A stretch of DNA of 64,000 nucleotides from Sulfurospirillum multivorans DSM 12446 (GTDB taxonomy: Bacteria > Campylobacterota > Campylobacteria > Campylobacterales > Sulfurospirillaceae), in contig NZ_CP007201.1 of assembly GCF_000568815.1 (NCBI RefSeq), positions 1,488,001 to 1,552,000 of the forward strand, read 5' to 3'. Under the pieces are notes generated by a model, which worked only from the letters and a program-made list of their open reading frames with translations, was not told where the DNA came from and did no database searches. Within the stretch, counting starts at the first letter, position 1. Each line of letters opens with the position of its first letter. Below, in pieces: positions 53,033 through 62,917 of this stretch. The position numbers were made by a program, and so were the translations under genes.

Positions 53033-54256
53033 TTAAATACTTAACTTCAACTGGTCTAAATAATCACTCCACCATTGCATTAATATCTTTCTTTCTTTTA
53101 AATATTCAGCATGATTGTATGCGGCTTTTACACCAGAGCGTTCAGCGTGAGCCAATTGCCTTTCTATAGCATCACTATGAATTCCATGCTCACTGATTTG
53201 TTCATGTAAGATTGTTGAAGCCATTGCGCGAAATCCATGATAGACAATTTCTTCTTTTGAATATCCTAACCGTCTCAGAGCATAGTTAAGCGTGTTTTCA
53301 CTCATTATTTTTATATTAGAGATTGAAGAAGGGAAAACATATAGACTACAATGTGCATTAATTGAATATGCGTGTTTCAAAATTTCTATTGTTCGATCTG
53401 TAAGTGGAACAATATGAGGAGCTTTCATTTTCATTTTAGCTGCTGGAATTCTAATTTCTCTTTTTTCAAAATCTATTTCTTTCCACTCTAATGATCTTAT
53501 ATTAGAAGACCGTAAAAAAATATAAGGTGAAATCATCAAAGCTAGTTTAGTGTTAATATCACCTTTGTAGCCATCAATAGCGCGGAGGAGGGCACCAACT
53601 TCTTGTGAATCTGTTATTGTTGGGAAATGCCTACGCTCTTGCGCTTGAATAACCATACTTTTTTCAATATCGGCAATAATATTATGCTCAACAATTTGCA
53701 TAGTAACAGCATAACGCCAAATATTATTGAGCATGTTTAAAACTCGATCAGCTACTTCAAAAGCACCTTTATTTTGGATTTCTTTTAATATAGCTATTAC
53801 TTCTAAACGACTAATTGTTTTGATATCCTTTTGCCCAATACTAATATATACATGATTAACTAAAAAGCTTTTTTTCTTTTGAATAGTTGTTTGAGCAAGT
53901 TTTCCAGCTTTTATATTAAACCATTCTTCTGATATATTTTGTAGAGTTGTACAATGTGCCAATTCTTTTTTATTATCTTTACGCTCTTGAGACGGATCAA
54001 TGCTCTTGAATATTTTTTCTTTTGATTCCTGTCTTAACTTTCTAGCTTGTGCAAGTGTTATTTCTGGATATGTTCCAAAAGAGATTGTTTTTCGTGTACC
54101 TTGAAATCTGTAATCAAAACCCCATCTTTTATTTCGTTCTTTTTTAGACCAAATAATAATATATAGTCCATCACCATCATAAAGTTTATAGTCTTTTTCT
54201 TTTCGCTTAGCATTTTTTATCTGCATCTCAGATAGCGGTATAATCGACTTAGCCAT
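53033..54256 (-). CDS. int: P4-type tyrosine integrase next to tRNA-Leu
   Basis: A 407-residue integrase: an arm-binding DUF4102 domain at the N-terminus (YKLYDGDGLYIIIWSKK), a core-binding domain in the middle, and the catalytic domain with SSNIRSLEWKEID (first Arg), YHGFRAMASTILHE (HxxR) and a C-terminal Tyr in AAYNHAEYLKER. It is 190 bases from the 3' end of a tRNA-Leu gene, the standard place for island integrases. It is full length. Confidence 0.92.
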   Translation of the reverse strand: MAKSIIPLSEMQIKNAKRKEKDYKLYDGDGLYIIIWSKKERNKRWGFDYRFQGTRKTISFGTYPEITLAQARKLRQESKEKIFKSIDPSQERKDNKKELAHCTTLQNISEEWFNIKAGKLAQTTIQKKKSFLVNHVYISIGQKDIKTISRLEVIAILKEIQNKGAFEVADRVLNMLNNIWRYAVTMQIVEHNIIADIEKSMVIQAQERRHFPTITDSQEVGALLRAIDGYKGDINTKLALMISPYIFLRSSNIRSLEWKEIDFEKREIRIPAAKMKMKAPHIVPLTDRTIEILKHAYSINAHCSLYVFPSSISNIKIMSENTLNYALRRLGYSKEEIVYHGFRAMASTILHEQISEHGIHSDAIERQLAHAERSGVKAAYNHAEYLKERKILMQWWSDYLDQLKLSI

Positions 54257-54445
54257 GATAAATGACAGTACCTCACTTTATTTTTTTTGTAATTGTAGCA
54301 TGTACTGTCAAAAATACTGTCATATATTTTGAATGTCAGTAAATTTATCTGATGTTATTTGAAGGTAAATAGAGCACATAAAGCGCTATTTAAAAGGGTT
54401 TTATGAGGTTAAATGAACTTTTATGATTGTGTTTAAAAGAAGAGA

Positions 54446-54530
54446 TGGTACCTGAGGCCGGACTCGAACCGGCATATGTCTCCATACTAGATTTTGAGTC
54501 TAGCGCGTCTACCAATTTCACCACTCAGGC
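54446..54530 (-). tRNA. tRNA-Leu (anticodon CAA)
   Basis: An 85-base gene with CCA encoded. The acceptor GCCTGAG pairs with CTCAGGT (one G-U), the anticodon loop CTCAAAA gives anticodon CAA, the long variable arm of tRNA-Leu is present and the T loop reads GGTTCGAGTCC. The 3' end faces the integrase and is the likely attachment site. Confidence 0.95.
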
Positions 54531-54556
54531 ACTGTAAATAAGAGTTTGGAAGTGTA

Positions 54557-54601
54557 CAAAAAAAAAGCTTAAACATCAGTAAAACTGAATGTTTAAGCTT
54601 T
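54557..54601 (-). terminator. terminator of the HU gene
   Basis: AAAGCTTAAACATCAGT pairs with ACTGAATGTTTAAGCTTT with one bulge; on the minus strand a run of T follows. It lies 13 bases after the HU stop. Confidence 0.85.
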
Positions 54602-54613
54602 AGAAGCGAGATA

Positions 54614-54898
54614 TTAAGCTTTTGCTACAACGTCTTTAAGTTTTTTACCAACTTTAAATTTGACAGCTGTTGTTTGTGCAACATCAACGACTCTGTTTGT
54701 ACCAGGAACTCTAGCTTTTCTAGCAGCTCTTGTAGCAGTACTAAATGTACCAAAACCGATAAAGCTTACATCTTTGCCAGAAACTAGTGCTTCGCTGATT
54801 GCTTCTAAAGCTGCATCGACAGCTTTTTGACTATCTTTCTTAGAAAGACCTGCTTTCTCAGAGACTGCTTGGATAAATTCCGCTTTTTTCATGCCCAT
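54614..54898 (-). CDS. hup: DNA-binding protein HU
   Basis: A 94-residue HU/IHF-family protein, which bends and compacts DNA as a dimer. Typical segments are MKKAEFIQAVSEKAGLSKKD, the GFGTFSTATRAARKARVPGT arm region and VKFKVGKKLKDVV. It has a terminator of its own and lies beside tRNA-Leu, marking the return to core chromosome. Confidence 0.95.
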   Translation of the reverse strand: MGMKKAEFIQAVSEKAGLSKKDSQKAVDAALEAISEALVSGKDVSFIGFGTFSTATRAARKARVPGTNRVVDVAQTTAVKFKVGKKLKDVVAKA

Positions 54899-54978
54899 TC
54901 CTTAATATAAAGTGTTGTAATGTGAGGATTGTACAATTTTTTTTAAAAAAAGACAATAATATTTTTTAAAAAGTTAAA

Positions 54979-55026
54979 GAATAGTCCCAAAAAGCCGATA
55001 TTTTGCACAAGGAATTAAAATTGCTT
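54979..55026 (+). promoter_or_regulatory. sigma-54 promoter, with an overlapping sigma-28-like element, before flgL
   Basis: GG at 55011 and GC at 55023 are separated by ten bases (AAGGAATTAAAATTGCTT), matching the -24/-12 elements of RpoN promoters. Just upstream, TTAAAG and GCCGATAT (54994) resemble a FliA promoter. Both sigma factors serve flagellar genes in this class. The position supports translation from 55061. Confidence 0.6.
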
Positions 55027-55060
55027 GTATTTGATACAAAGAAAATGGATGGAGAATATC

Positions 55061-57460
55061 ATGAGAATCACAAATAACCTTTTGTATAGTAATTCAATTC
55101 GTAATTATAGAACAGCCAGTGAAAAACTCTACAATGTCAACCAACAACTAGCCTCTGGTCTAAAGATACAGAACAGTTATGAAGATACAGGTATATATGT
55201 TGATACCATGCGTTTAAATTCTCAACTCAGCTCACTTTCTCAAACGACTGAAAGTAGTTCTAAGGCAAGTTCTTTCGCAACCAATACGGATACGACCTTA
55301 AGTGATGTTACCGAGCAACTTGAAAATTTTAAAACACTTCTGGCTCAAGCAGCCAATGCTTCTAACTCTACAACCAGTTTAGAAGCGATTGCTTTAGAGC
55401 TTGAAACGATTCGAAACCAGATACAAAATTTAGCGAATACGTCTATTAATGGACAGTATCTTTTTTCCGGCTCAGCACTTAATACAAAACCTATTGGTAG
55501 TGATGGTTCCTATAATGGTAATGGAGAAAGTTTAACAGCCGTTGTCGGCTCAGGATTGGAACTTGCTTACAATGTAGATGGCAAATCACTTTTCTTGGGC
55601 AGCGATAGTGACTATACAAAAACAATTTCTACGAATGTATCGATGTACAATCAGACATCTTTGCATCCTGATGTTATGTCGACCAGTGGAACGAATAGTA
55701 CGTCCGCAGAAGAGTATTTGACCGAAGATGACACAATACGCGATATGGTTGGTGATACGGACAGTGATGCCACCAATGATCCCAATACTGTTTTTTACCT
55801 TTCAGGTCGTGACATTGGCGGTGAAACATTTGCGACTAAACTGACAATTAGCTCTTCTTCTACTGTTTCAGACCTTCTAGAGAGTATTGGTAATGCCTAT
55901 GGTAATACATCTACCAATACGCTTGTTGATGTCAGTATGAATGCCCGTGGACAAATAGAAGTGACGGATTTGACGGGGGGCAATAATGTGATCGAGATGA
56001 ATCTCTTCGCTGCTGTGGATCGTGATGCTGCTGCTGGAACCTCTGGAGATGCCGATCAAAGCAGCGTTGAAGCCCTTGTCGCTCAAGGGAACGTTGATAT
56101 TATTGAGTTTAATGCAAGTAACTACACAACAACCAATTCAGCTTCTACGATAGCGTCACGTGCGGATATCTACGAATCAGATATTTATTATATTGGTTAT
56201 CCTCTTGAAGACAGCAGTGGCAATACAGCAAAAGCATCAACGCTTTTAAGTGATATGATGCCCTCAGATGTTGATAGCATTTTAGTGGGTGCAACAACCT
56301 TATCTGTAACAGCTACCACAACGGTTCAAGATTTATTGGATGCCGTTTCAACAGAAACGGGTGGAACAGCACGCATCGAAAATGGACAAATGATTGTTGA
56401 GAGTGCAGCCGCAGTGAATCTTCAGCTTACGGCACAAGATGTTACCTCAACCGCTACGGCTGGTTTTAGTATTCCAGATGCTGCTAATTATACTGCTCGT
56501 GGTTTTGAAAAAGAAGGCAATGCTCTGACTGGAAATGTCTCTCAGGTGGTAATTGGAACCAATGAGTATGCAACGGCAACTACAAAACTAAGTGAAGTTG
56601 CAGGCGATGACTTAAATGGCAAAGCATTAACATTAGACTATACTGATAAAAACGGAGCAAGCTATACTGCAACTATTAATTTAAGTAATGCTGGAAGCAC
56701 GGTTGCAGTAGATCTTAATGGCGATGGTGATACTACAGATACGGATGAAACCTTTACTATTTTTGATAGTCAAGGTAATACCACTGCAGCAAATGATGTG
56801 ACGTATCAACAATTAACAGATGTTATGAGCATGCTTACATCTGGTACGCTTCCAACTGATGGTGTCCCTGCAGCAAGTACTGATTTTGAAGAGTACAATT
56901 ATGCACTTAAAACAGCTGCCAGTAGTGTTGCCGCCAGTATCGATGATGAAGGAAAATTGTCTATAGTCGATCGCACTGCTTCAGAATCTAAAATTCAGTT
57001 TAGTATGTACGATAGCGACGCAGGCGACTACAGTGGAACAACCAGTACAGCGCTCTCTTTTATGGCAAATGACTCTGTAACAACTGCGAGTCCTTATATT
57101 GATCTTTTTGATCAACTCGATGAAATGATTGAGGCTGTTCGTACAGGAACGTATCGTATGGATTCAGAATCAGACGATCCTCGTAATATGGGTATGCAAA
57201 ACTCCTTAGCTGTTATTGATCATATTTCAGATCACGTTGAAAAAGCACATACTAAAATTGGTGCTCTCTCCAATGCCCTTACCAGTGCAAAAGATACCGC
57301 TGCGACTCTTACGACGAGTATTACAACGATTCAAACCGATATTGTTGGCGTTGATTTAACCGAAGCTTACTTAGAATACACCTCTGTTTCGACCTCGTAT
57401 CAAACGATGTTGTCGACAATTTCTAAGGTTATGTCAATGTCGCTAGCGGATTACATGTAA
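55061..57460 (+). CDS. flgL: flagellar hook-associated protein 3 (hook-filament junction)
   Basis: A 799-residue FlgL. The N-terminal flagellin-like domain is clear (MRITNNLLYSNSIRNYRTAS, then SGLKIQNSYEDTGIYVDTMR), as is the C-terminal coiled region (AYLEYTSVSTSYQTMLSTIS). The middle, about residues 150-640, is a long Thr/Ser/Ala/Asp-rich insert of surface-exposed repeat-like type, so the protein is more than twice the length of enterobacterial FlgL. I start at 55061 because a RpoN promoter lies just upstream; a start at 55025 would fall in it. Confidence 0.9.
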   Translation: MRITNNLLYSNSIRNYRTASEKLYNVNQQLASGLKIQNSYEDTGIYVDTMRLNSQLSSLSQTTESSSKASSFATNTDTTLSDVTEQLENFKTLLAQAANASNSTTSLEAIALELETIRNQIQNLANTSINGQYLFSGSALNTKPIGSDGSYNGNGESLTAVVGSGLELAYNVDGKSLFLGSDSDYTKTISTNVSMYNQTSLHPDVMSTSGTNSTSAEEYLTEDDTIRDMVGDTDSDATNDPNTVFYLSGRDIGGETFATKLTISSSSTVSDLLESIGNAYGNTSTNTLVDVSMNARGQIEVTDLTGGNNVIEMNLFAAVDRDAAAGTSGDADQSSVEALVAQGNVDIIEFNASNYTTTNSASTIASRADIYESDIYYIGYPLEDSSGNTAKASTLLSDMMPSDVDSILVGATTLSVTATTTVQDLLDAVSTETGGTARIENGQMIVESAAAVNLQLTAQDVTSTATAGFSIPDAANYTARGFEKEGNALTGNVSQVVIGTNEYATATTKLSEVAGDDLNGKALTLDYTDKNGASYTATINLSNAGSTVAVDLNGDGDTTDTDETFTIFDSQGNTTAANDVTYQQLTDVMSMLTSGTLPTDGVPAASTDFEEYNYALKTAASSVAASIDDEGKLSIVDRTASESKIQFSMYDSDAGDYSGTTSTALSFMANDSVTTASPYIDLFDQLDEMIEAVRTGTYRMDSESDDPRNMGMQNSLAVIDHISDHVEKAHTKIGALSNALTSAKDTAATLTTSITTIQTDIVGVDLTEAYLEYTSVSTSYQTMLSTISKVMSMSLADYM

Positions 57461-57553
57461 TAATTTGTTATAATACCTACACTTATTACATGTAAAGGAT
57501 CTGCTATCTTTAAAGAGACTCTTTTTATTATTTTCATTGCTATTGCACTTTTC

Positions 57554-59650
57554 TTGGGCGTAGCAACCATTTTGCCCGACGCTTCTGTTGTGGGAAAATT
57601 TGGTGCATTTCTTGGGCAATTCAATCAACATGCCTTTGGGTATGCGGCTTTTATCTATCCATTTGTATTGATATTTCCCGCGTTTACACTCTATAAAGAG
57701 AGTAGACTCACAGAGCGACGCATCGGGGTGTTTTTAGCTTCTACTATTCTGCTGTTTACTTTTTTAATGGCGCAGTCTATTATGGTCAAGAGTGAATTGC
57801 GCGGTTCTTTTGGACGTGCTATCGTCGATATGCTGATCGCTTCTATTGGTATTATGGGTGTGTGGCTTTTTATTGTTGCAATTTTTCTTCTCTCTATGAC
57901 ACTGTTGGTAGAATCGAGTATCAGCGATTTTCTCACGATTATGAAGCCGACTTTTACCAAAACGAAAATCAAAGAGTATCAAGCCGAAGAGGAACCAACG
58001 GTTGATACAAAAAAAAGTCGCGTTATCAAAAAAGAGGTTTCAGCTCCTAAAGAAAAAATCGTGCTTAACGATGATCTTCCCGATGAAAACCCTGTTATTA
58101 TAGAACCACTGTATCCTGAAAATACAGAGCCAAAAAAATCGCTGGTTCATCTTAAAAGCGCTAAAAAAGTTGAGATCCTCAGTGAAGTAGCGGAAAATAC
58201 TAAGTTACTTTCCGAGATTGATCAAGGCGAATGCGACAAACCCAAAGATTTTAAGCTGCCACCATTGTCTTTTTTGGCTAATCCTCCTGCCAAAGTTGTG
58301 CATGTCAATGAGAGTGAGATCGATCAAAAAATTCAAGACCTTTTAGAAAAACTCAGACGCTTTAAAATTGAAGGCGATGTTGTTCGCACCTACTCTGGAC
58401 CTGTGGTAACGACATTTGAGTTTAAACCTGCACCTCACGTTAAAGTCTCACGTATCTTAACGCTTCAAGATGACCTTGCTATGGCATTAAAAGCCAAAAC
58501 GATTCGTATCCAAGCTCCAATTCCTGGCAAAGATGTTGTGGGTATTGAAGTACCAAATCAAAAAATAGAGACCATTTACCTCAAAGAGATTTTAGAGAGT
58601 GATATTTTTAAAAAATCTTCTTCGCCATTGACGATTGCACTGGGTAAAGACATTGTTGGCAATGCATTTGTCACCGATCTTAAAAAACTTCCTCACTTAC
58701 TCATAGCAGGAACAACGGGCAGTGGTAAAAGTGTGGGAATTAATGCGATGCTACTTTCCCTTTTATACCGCAATTCACCCGATACATTGCGCTTTTTGAT
58801 GATTGATCCGAAGATGTTGGAGTTTTCGATTTATAACGATATTCCGCATCTGTTAACACCGGTGATTACCAAGCCAAAACAGGCGATTGTTGCACTGGCG
58901 AATATGGTCAGTGAGATGGAGCGACGTTATCAAATCATGAGTCGTTCGAAAACCAAAAACATTGAAAATTACAATGAAAAAGCAAAAGCAATTGGCGTTG
59001 AACCACTTCCGTACATTGTCATTATTATTGATGAGTTAGCGGATCTTATGATGACGAGCGGCAAAGATGTAGAATTTTATATCGCGCGTTTGGCACAAAT
59101 GGCACGTGCCAGTGGAATTCACCTCGTAGTTGCGACGCAACGACCTTCGGTGGATGTTGTCACAGGTCTTATTAAGGCAAACTTACCTTCTCGTATTAGT
59201 TTTAAAGTAGGGCAAAAAATCGATTCAAAAGTCATTTTGGATGCCATGGGAGCTGATTCACTGCTTGGAAATGGTGATATGCTTTTCACGCCTCCAGGTA
59301 CTTCGGGGCTCATTCGTTTGCATGCTCCCTACACCAGTGAAGATGAAATTGACCGCGTGGTTGAATACCTCAAGAAACAGCGCCCTGTCGTATACGACGA
59401 GAGTTTTCTTAAAGAGAGTGAAGAGGGTTTTTCGGCTTCTTCTAATAGCAAAGATAGTGGTGAGTTGGATGAGCTTTTTGATGATGCAAAAGCCATTGTC
59501 CTTAATGAAAGAAAGAGCTCAATTTCTTATATTCAAAGAAGATTGAATATTGGCTATAATAGGGCAGCGACGATTGTCGAGCAACTGGAGGCTATGGGAA
59601 TACTCTCTTCTCAAAACGCTAAAGGGCAGCGTGAGATCATCGTAAACTAA
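57554..59650 (+). CDS. ftsK: DNA translocase FtsK
   Basis: FtsK links division to chromosome segregation. Four N-terminal spans are followed by a linker, the RecA-like motor (about residues 270-620) with Walker A GTTGSGKSVGIN and Walker B IIIIDELADL, and a C-terminal winged-helix gamma domain (SISYIQRRLNIGYNRAATIVEQLE in parts). The first usual start codon in frame is TTG at 57554, but homologous-looking sequence begins earlier: FKETLFIIFIAIALFLG from about 57506 would complete the first span. Between the upstream stop (57461) and 57554 there is no ATG, GTG or TTG. A near-cognate ATC at 57506, eight bases after AAAGGA, is possible. Confidence 0.88.
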   Translation: MGVATILPDASVVGKFGAFLGQFNQHAFGYAAFIYPFVLIFPAFTLYKESRLTERRIGVFLASTILLFTFLMAQSIMVKSELRGSFGRAIVDMLIASIGIMGVWLFIVAIFLLSMTLLVESSISDFLTIMKPTFTKTKIKEYQAEEEPTVDTKKSRVIKKEVSAPKEKIVLNDDLPDENPVIIEPLYPENTEPKKSLVHLKSAKKVEILSEVAENTKLLSEIDQGECDKPKDFKLPPLSFLANPPAKVVHVNESEIDQKIQDLLEKLRRFKIEGDVVRTYSGPVVTTFEFKPAPHVKVSRILTLQDDLAMALKAKTIRIQAPIPGKDVVGIEVPNQKIETIYLKEILESDIFKKSSSPLTIALGKDIVGNAFVTDLKKLPHLLIAGTTGSGKSVGINAMLLSLLYRNSPDTLRFLMIDPKMLEFSIYNDIPHLLTPVITKPKQAIVALANMVSEMERRYQIMSRSKTKNIENYNEKAKAIGVEPLPYIVIIIDELADLMMTSGKDVEFYIARLAQMARASGIHLVVATQRPSVDVVTGLIKANLPSRISFKVGQKIDSKVILDAMGADSLLGNGDMLFTPPGTSGLIRLHAPYTSEDEIDRVVEYLKKQRPVVYDESFLKESEEGFSASSNSKDSGELDELFDDAKAIVLNERKSSISYIQRRLNIGYNRAATIVEQLEAMGILSSQNAKGQREIIVN

Positions 59651-59674
59651 CCAAATCGTAAGGAGTCAGTCACA

Positions 59675-62233
59675 ATGAGTTTTTTCCAAGCGTATGAAGC
59701 AGAAGTGAATGAAAGAGCAAAGTTAGGGGTTCCTCCTTTACCTCTTGATGCCAAAAAGACAGCCGAGGTAGTAGAGCTTTTGAAGAAAGAGGAGGGTGAT
59801 CAAGCCTTTTTAAGAGATTTGTTGGCAAATCGTGTGCCACCCGGTGTGGATGAAGCCGCCTATGTTAAAGCAGCTTTTCTGAACGATGTCGCTCAAAAAA
59901 ACGTTACATGTAAAGCAATTTCTCCTGTCTACGCGATAGAACTTTTAGGAACCATGTTTGGTGGTTACAATGTTCAACCCCTCGTTGATGCACTCAGTTC
60001 AAAAGATGAAGCCGTAGCACGTGCCGCCTGTAATGCACTCAAACATACGGTGCTCGTTTATAGCTCTTTTAACGACATTGAAGCTCTCTGCAAAACCAAC
60101 GTTTATGCGAAAGAAGTGATGACCTCTTGGGCAAATGCGGAGTGGTTTACCAATAAACCTTCTCTTGCTGAAAAAATCACGGTAGCTGTTTTAAAAGTAG
60201 CCGGTGAAACCAATACCGATGATCTAAGCCCAGCGAGTGAAGCGTTTACCAGAAGTGACATCCCTCTTCATGCCAATGCGATGTTGGTTAAAAGACTTCC
60301 CGGTTCTATTGAAAAGATCAAAGAGCTTATTGCAAAAGGCTATGAAGTCGCTTATGTGGGCGATGTTGTAGGAACAGGAAGTAGTCGAAAGTCTGGTATT
60401 AACTCGATTCAATGGTTTATGGGACGTGAAATCCCGAATGTTCCCAACAAAAAAACAGGCGGCTTGATCTTAGGATCGACCATTGCGCCTATTTTCTTCA
60501 ATACCGCCGAAGACAGCGGCGCGCTTCCGATCGAAGTCAATGTTGAAAGCTTGGAAACGGGCGATCTTATAGATGTCTATCCCCTTGCTGGTAAAATCGA
60601 AAAAAATGGCATAGTCGTTGGAACGTTTAAACTTTCCCCCAATACCTTAGCCGATGAGTACCGAGCCGGCGGTAGAATTCCTCTTATCATTGGTCGTGGA
60701 CTCACCACAAAAGCACGAGCGAGCCTTGGTATGGGCGCAGAGAATATCTTTGCCAAACCAGAGCAACCTGAAGAGCAAAAAGGTGTTGGCTACACATTGG
60801 CTCAAAAAATGGTTGGACGTGCGTGTGGGGTTGAAGGTGTTCGTGCTGGCATGTATGTGGAACCGCATACGCTCACCGTTGGTAGTCAAGATACCACAGG
60901 ACCGATGACGCGAGATGAGATCAAAGAGCTTGCAGCGCTTGGGTTTAGTGCCGATCTTGTGATGCAAAGCTTTTGCCACACCGCGGCGTATCCCAAACCA
61001 AGCGATGTTAAACTTCACCATACGCTTCCTGCATTTATCACATCACGCTCAGGTGTGAGTCTTAATGCAGGCGATGGTGTTATCCACTCATGGCTTAACC
61101 GTATGGTGCTTCCAGACACTGTAGGAACAGGTGGGGATAGCCATACACGTTTTCCTATTGGTATCTCATTTCCAGCAGGTTCAGGTCTTGTTGCCTTTGC
61201 CGCTGTAACAGGAAGTATGCCGCTTAATATGCCTGAATCGGTTTTGGTACGTTTTAAAGGTGAAATGCAACCGGGTATTACGCTTCGTGATCTTGTCAAT
61301 GCTATTCCTTACTATGCGATCAAAAAAGGGCTTTTGACTGTTCCTAAAAAGAATAAAAAGAATATTTTTGCAGGAAAAATCCTCGAAATCGAAGGACTTC
61401 CAAAACTCAAAGTCGAGCAAGCATTTGAACTCAGTGACGCTTCAGCAGAGCGAAGTGCCGCTGCGTGTGCTGTAGCGCTCGATGTTGAGCCTATCGTTGA
61501 GTATCTCAAATCCAACATCACTCTCCTTGAAGCGATGGTCAAAGCAGGTTACGCGGATGCCAAAACATTGCAACGAAGAGCCGACAAAATGAAAGCGTGG
61601 ATAGCGGATCCTAAGCTTTTAAAAGCAGACGCCAATGCGCAGTATGCAGAAGTGATTGAAATTGATCTTACAGAGATCAAAGAGCCAATTCTTGCATGCC
61701 CGAATGATCCTGATGATGTCGCAACACTGAGCGAAGTGCTTGCCGATGACAATCGTCCTAAGAAAATCGATGAAGTCTTTGTAGGAAGCTGTATGACGAA
61801 CATTGGTCATTATCGTGCGCTTGGTGAAGTGTTACAAGGCGAGGGAAAAGTGCCAACGACACTGTGGATCGCACCTCCTACGAAAATGGATAAAGATCAA
61901 CTTACCAACGAAGGGTATTATTCCATCTTTGGAACATCGGGTGCACGTATCGAAATCCCTGGGTGTTCCCTTTGTATGGGAAATCAAGCCAATGTTAAAG
62001 AGGGTGCGGTTGTCTTCTCCACATCAACCCGTAACTTTGATAACCGTATGGGGCCCAACTCCAAAGTCTATCTCGGTAGTGCTGAGTTAGCGGCACTTTG
62101 CGCGCTTTTGGGACGCCTTCCAAGTGTGGAAGAGTACATGAGCTTAGTGCCTAAAAAATTAGCAGGTAAGACGGACAAAGTCTATAAATACCTCAATTTT
62201 AACCTCATAGAAGATTACGAACTCGCGAACTAA
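59675..62233 (+). CDS. acnB: bifunctional aconitate hydratase 2 / 2-methylisocitrate dehydratase
   Basis: An 852-residue AcnB, which interconverts citrate and isocitrate through a [4Fe-4S] cluster. The N-terminal HEAT-like domain is followed by the swivel domain ([20 protein letters not shown] in part), and the catalytic half has cluster ligands in [10 protein letters not shown] and [26 protein letters not shown] precedes the ATG. Length matches the family. Core TCA-cycle gene. Confidence 0.96.
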   Translation: MSFFQAYEAEVNERAKLGVPPLPLDAKKTAEVVELLKKEEGDQAFLRDLLANRVPPGVDEAAYVKAAFLNDVAQKNVTCKAISPVYAIELLGTMFGGYNVQPLVDALSSKDEAVARAACNALKHTVLVYSSFNDIEALCKTNVYAKEVMTSWANAEWFTNKPSLAEKITVAVLKVAGETNTDDLSPASEAFTRSDIPLHANAMLVKRLPGSIEKIKELIAKGYEVAYVGDVVGTGSSRKSGINSIQWFMGREIPNVPNKKTGGLILGSTIAPIFFNTAEDSGALPIEVNVESLETGDLIDVYPLAGKIEKNGIVVGTFKLSPNTLADEYRAGGRIPLIIGRGLTTKARASLGMGAENIFAKPEQPEEQKGVGYTLAQKMVGRACGVEGVRAGMYVEPHTLTVGSQDTTGPMTRDEIKELAALGFSADLVMQSFCHTAAYPKPSDVKLHHTLPAFITSRSGVSLNAGDGVIHSWLNRMVLPDTVGTGGDSHTRFPIGISFPAGSGLVAFAAVTGSMPLNMPESVLVRFKGEMQPGITLRDLVNAIPYYAIKKGLLTVPKKNKKNIFAGKILEIEGLPKLKVEQAFELSDASAERSAAACAVALDVEPIVEYLKSNITLLEAMVKAGYADAKTLQRRADKMKAWIADPKLLKADANAQYAEVIEIDLTEIKEPILACPNDPDDVATLSEVLADDNRPKKIDEVFVGSCMTNIGHYRALGEVLQGEGKVPTTLWIAPPTKMDKDQLTNEGYYSIFGTSGARIEIPGCSLCMGNQANVKEGAVVFSTSTRNFDNRMGPNSKVYLGSAELAALCALLGRLPSVEEYMSLVPKKLAGKTDKVYKYLNFNLIEDYELAN

Positions 62234-62367
62234 TAGAGTTCTTGAAAGAACTCTTGACACGTTTTTAAAGCAAAGCTCTAAAAACTACGTTAACACTGGG
62301 TTTACTTCGGCAGTAAGCCCACGCACCTTTGGTGCTTTGCTTCTTTTACAAGAAGCATAAGACCCAC

Positions 62368-62400
62368 AAAAGCCACTCGTTTTGAGTGGCTTTTACTTTT
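62368..62400 (+). terminator. terminator between acnB and the SlyD-like gene
   Basis: AAAAGCCACTC (62368-62378) pairs with GAGTGGCTTTT (62384-62394) across a 5-base loop with T residues after. The 180-base gap also holds smaller hairpins such as GAGTTCTTGAAAGAACTC (62235) and GGGTTTACT/AGTAAGCCC (62296-62318). Confidence 0.85.
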
Positions 62401-62416
62401 ACATGTAAGGATATTT

Positions 62417-62917
62417 TTGATTATCACTAAAAACTGCCTTGTAACCCTTGACTACACTGTTTTTGACACGGAAAACAACCTTTTGGACAGTGGCGTTACA
62501 CCGCTTGTTTATCTGCATGGAGGGTACGGCGATGTTTTTGAAAAAATCGAAAAAACACTTGAGGGTAAAAGTGTGGGAGAAAGTATTCACATTCAACTTT
62601 CACCCAAAGAGGCATTTGGAGAGTACAAGCAAGAGTTTGTTTTAATCGAAGAGCGCACGATGTTTGAAGATGATTTGGAAGTCGGGCAAAATGTTGAAAT
62701 GGTCTTTAGTGAAGATGATGAGAGCGAGATCATGTTAACATACGCGGTGGTTGAAATCCTAGAAGATCGCGTGATTTTAGATGCCAACCATCCTCTCTCA
62801 GGTCTTAGCATCATCTTTGATGGCACTGTCATCGGAGTTCGAGATGCAACCAGTGATGAAATTGAGAAAAGACTCCTCGGGAATGAAGAAGAGTCTTTAG
62901 TCGCATACCAAGACTAA
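62417..62917 (+). CDS. slyD: FKBP-type peptidyl-prolyl isomerase (SlyD-like)
   Basis: A 166-residue protein with an FKBP domain interrupted by the IF chaperone flap: [19 protein letters not shown], then [20 protein letters not shown], then [10 protein letters not shown], and a closing DANHPLSGL. SlyD assists folding and metal handling; the His-rich tail of E. coli SlyD is missing. The start is TTG at 62417, ten bases after AAGGA, where the ACATGTAAGG palindrome variant supplies the Shine-Dalgarno. Confidence 0.88.
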   Translation: MIITKNCLVTLDYTVFDTENNLLDSGVTPLVYLHGGYGDVFEKIEKTLEGKSVGESIHIQLSPKEAFGEYKQEFVLIEERTMFEDDLEVGQNVEMVFSEDDESEIMLTYAVVEILEDRVILDANHPLSGLSIIFDGTVIGVRDATSDEIEKRLLGNEEESLVAYQD

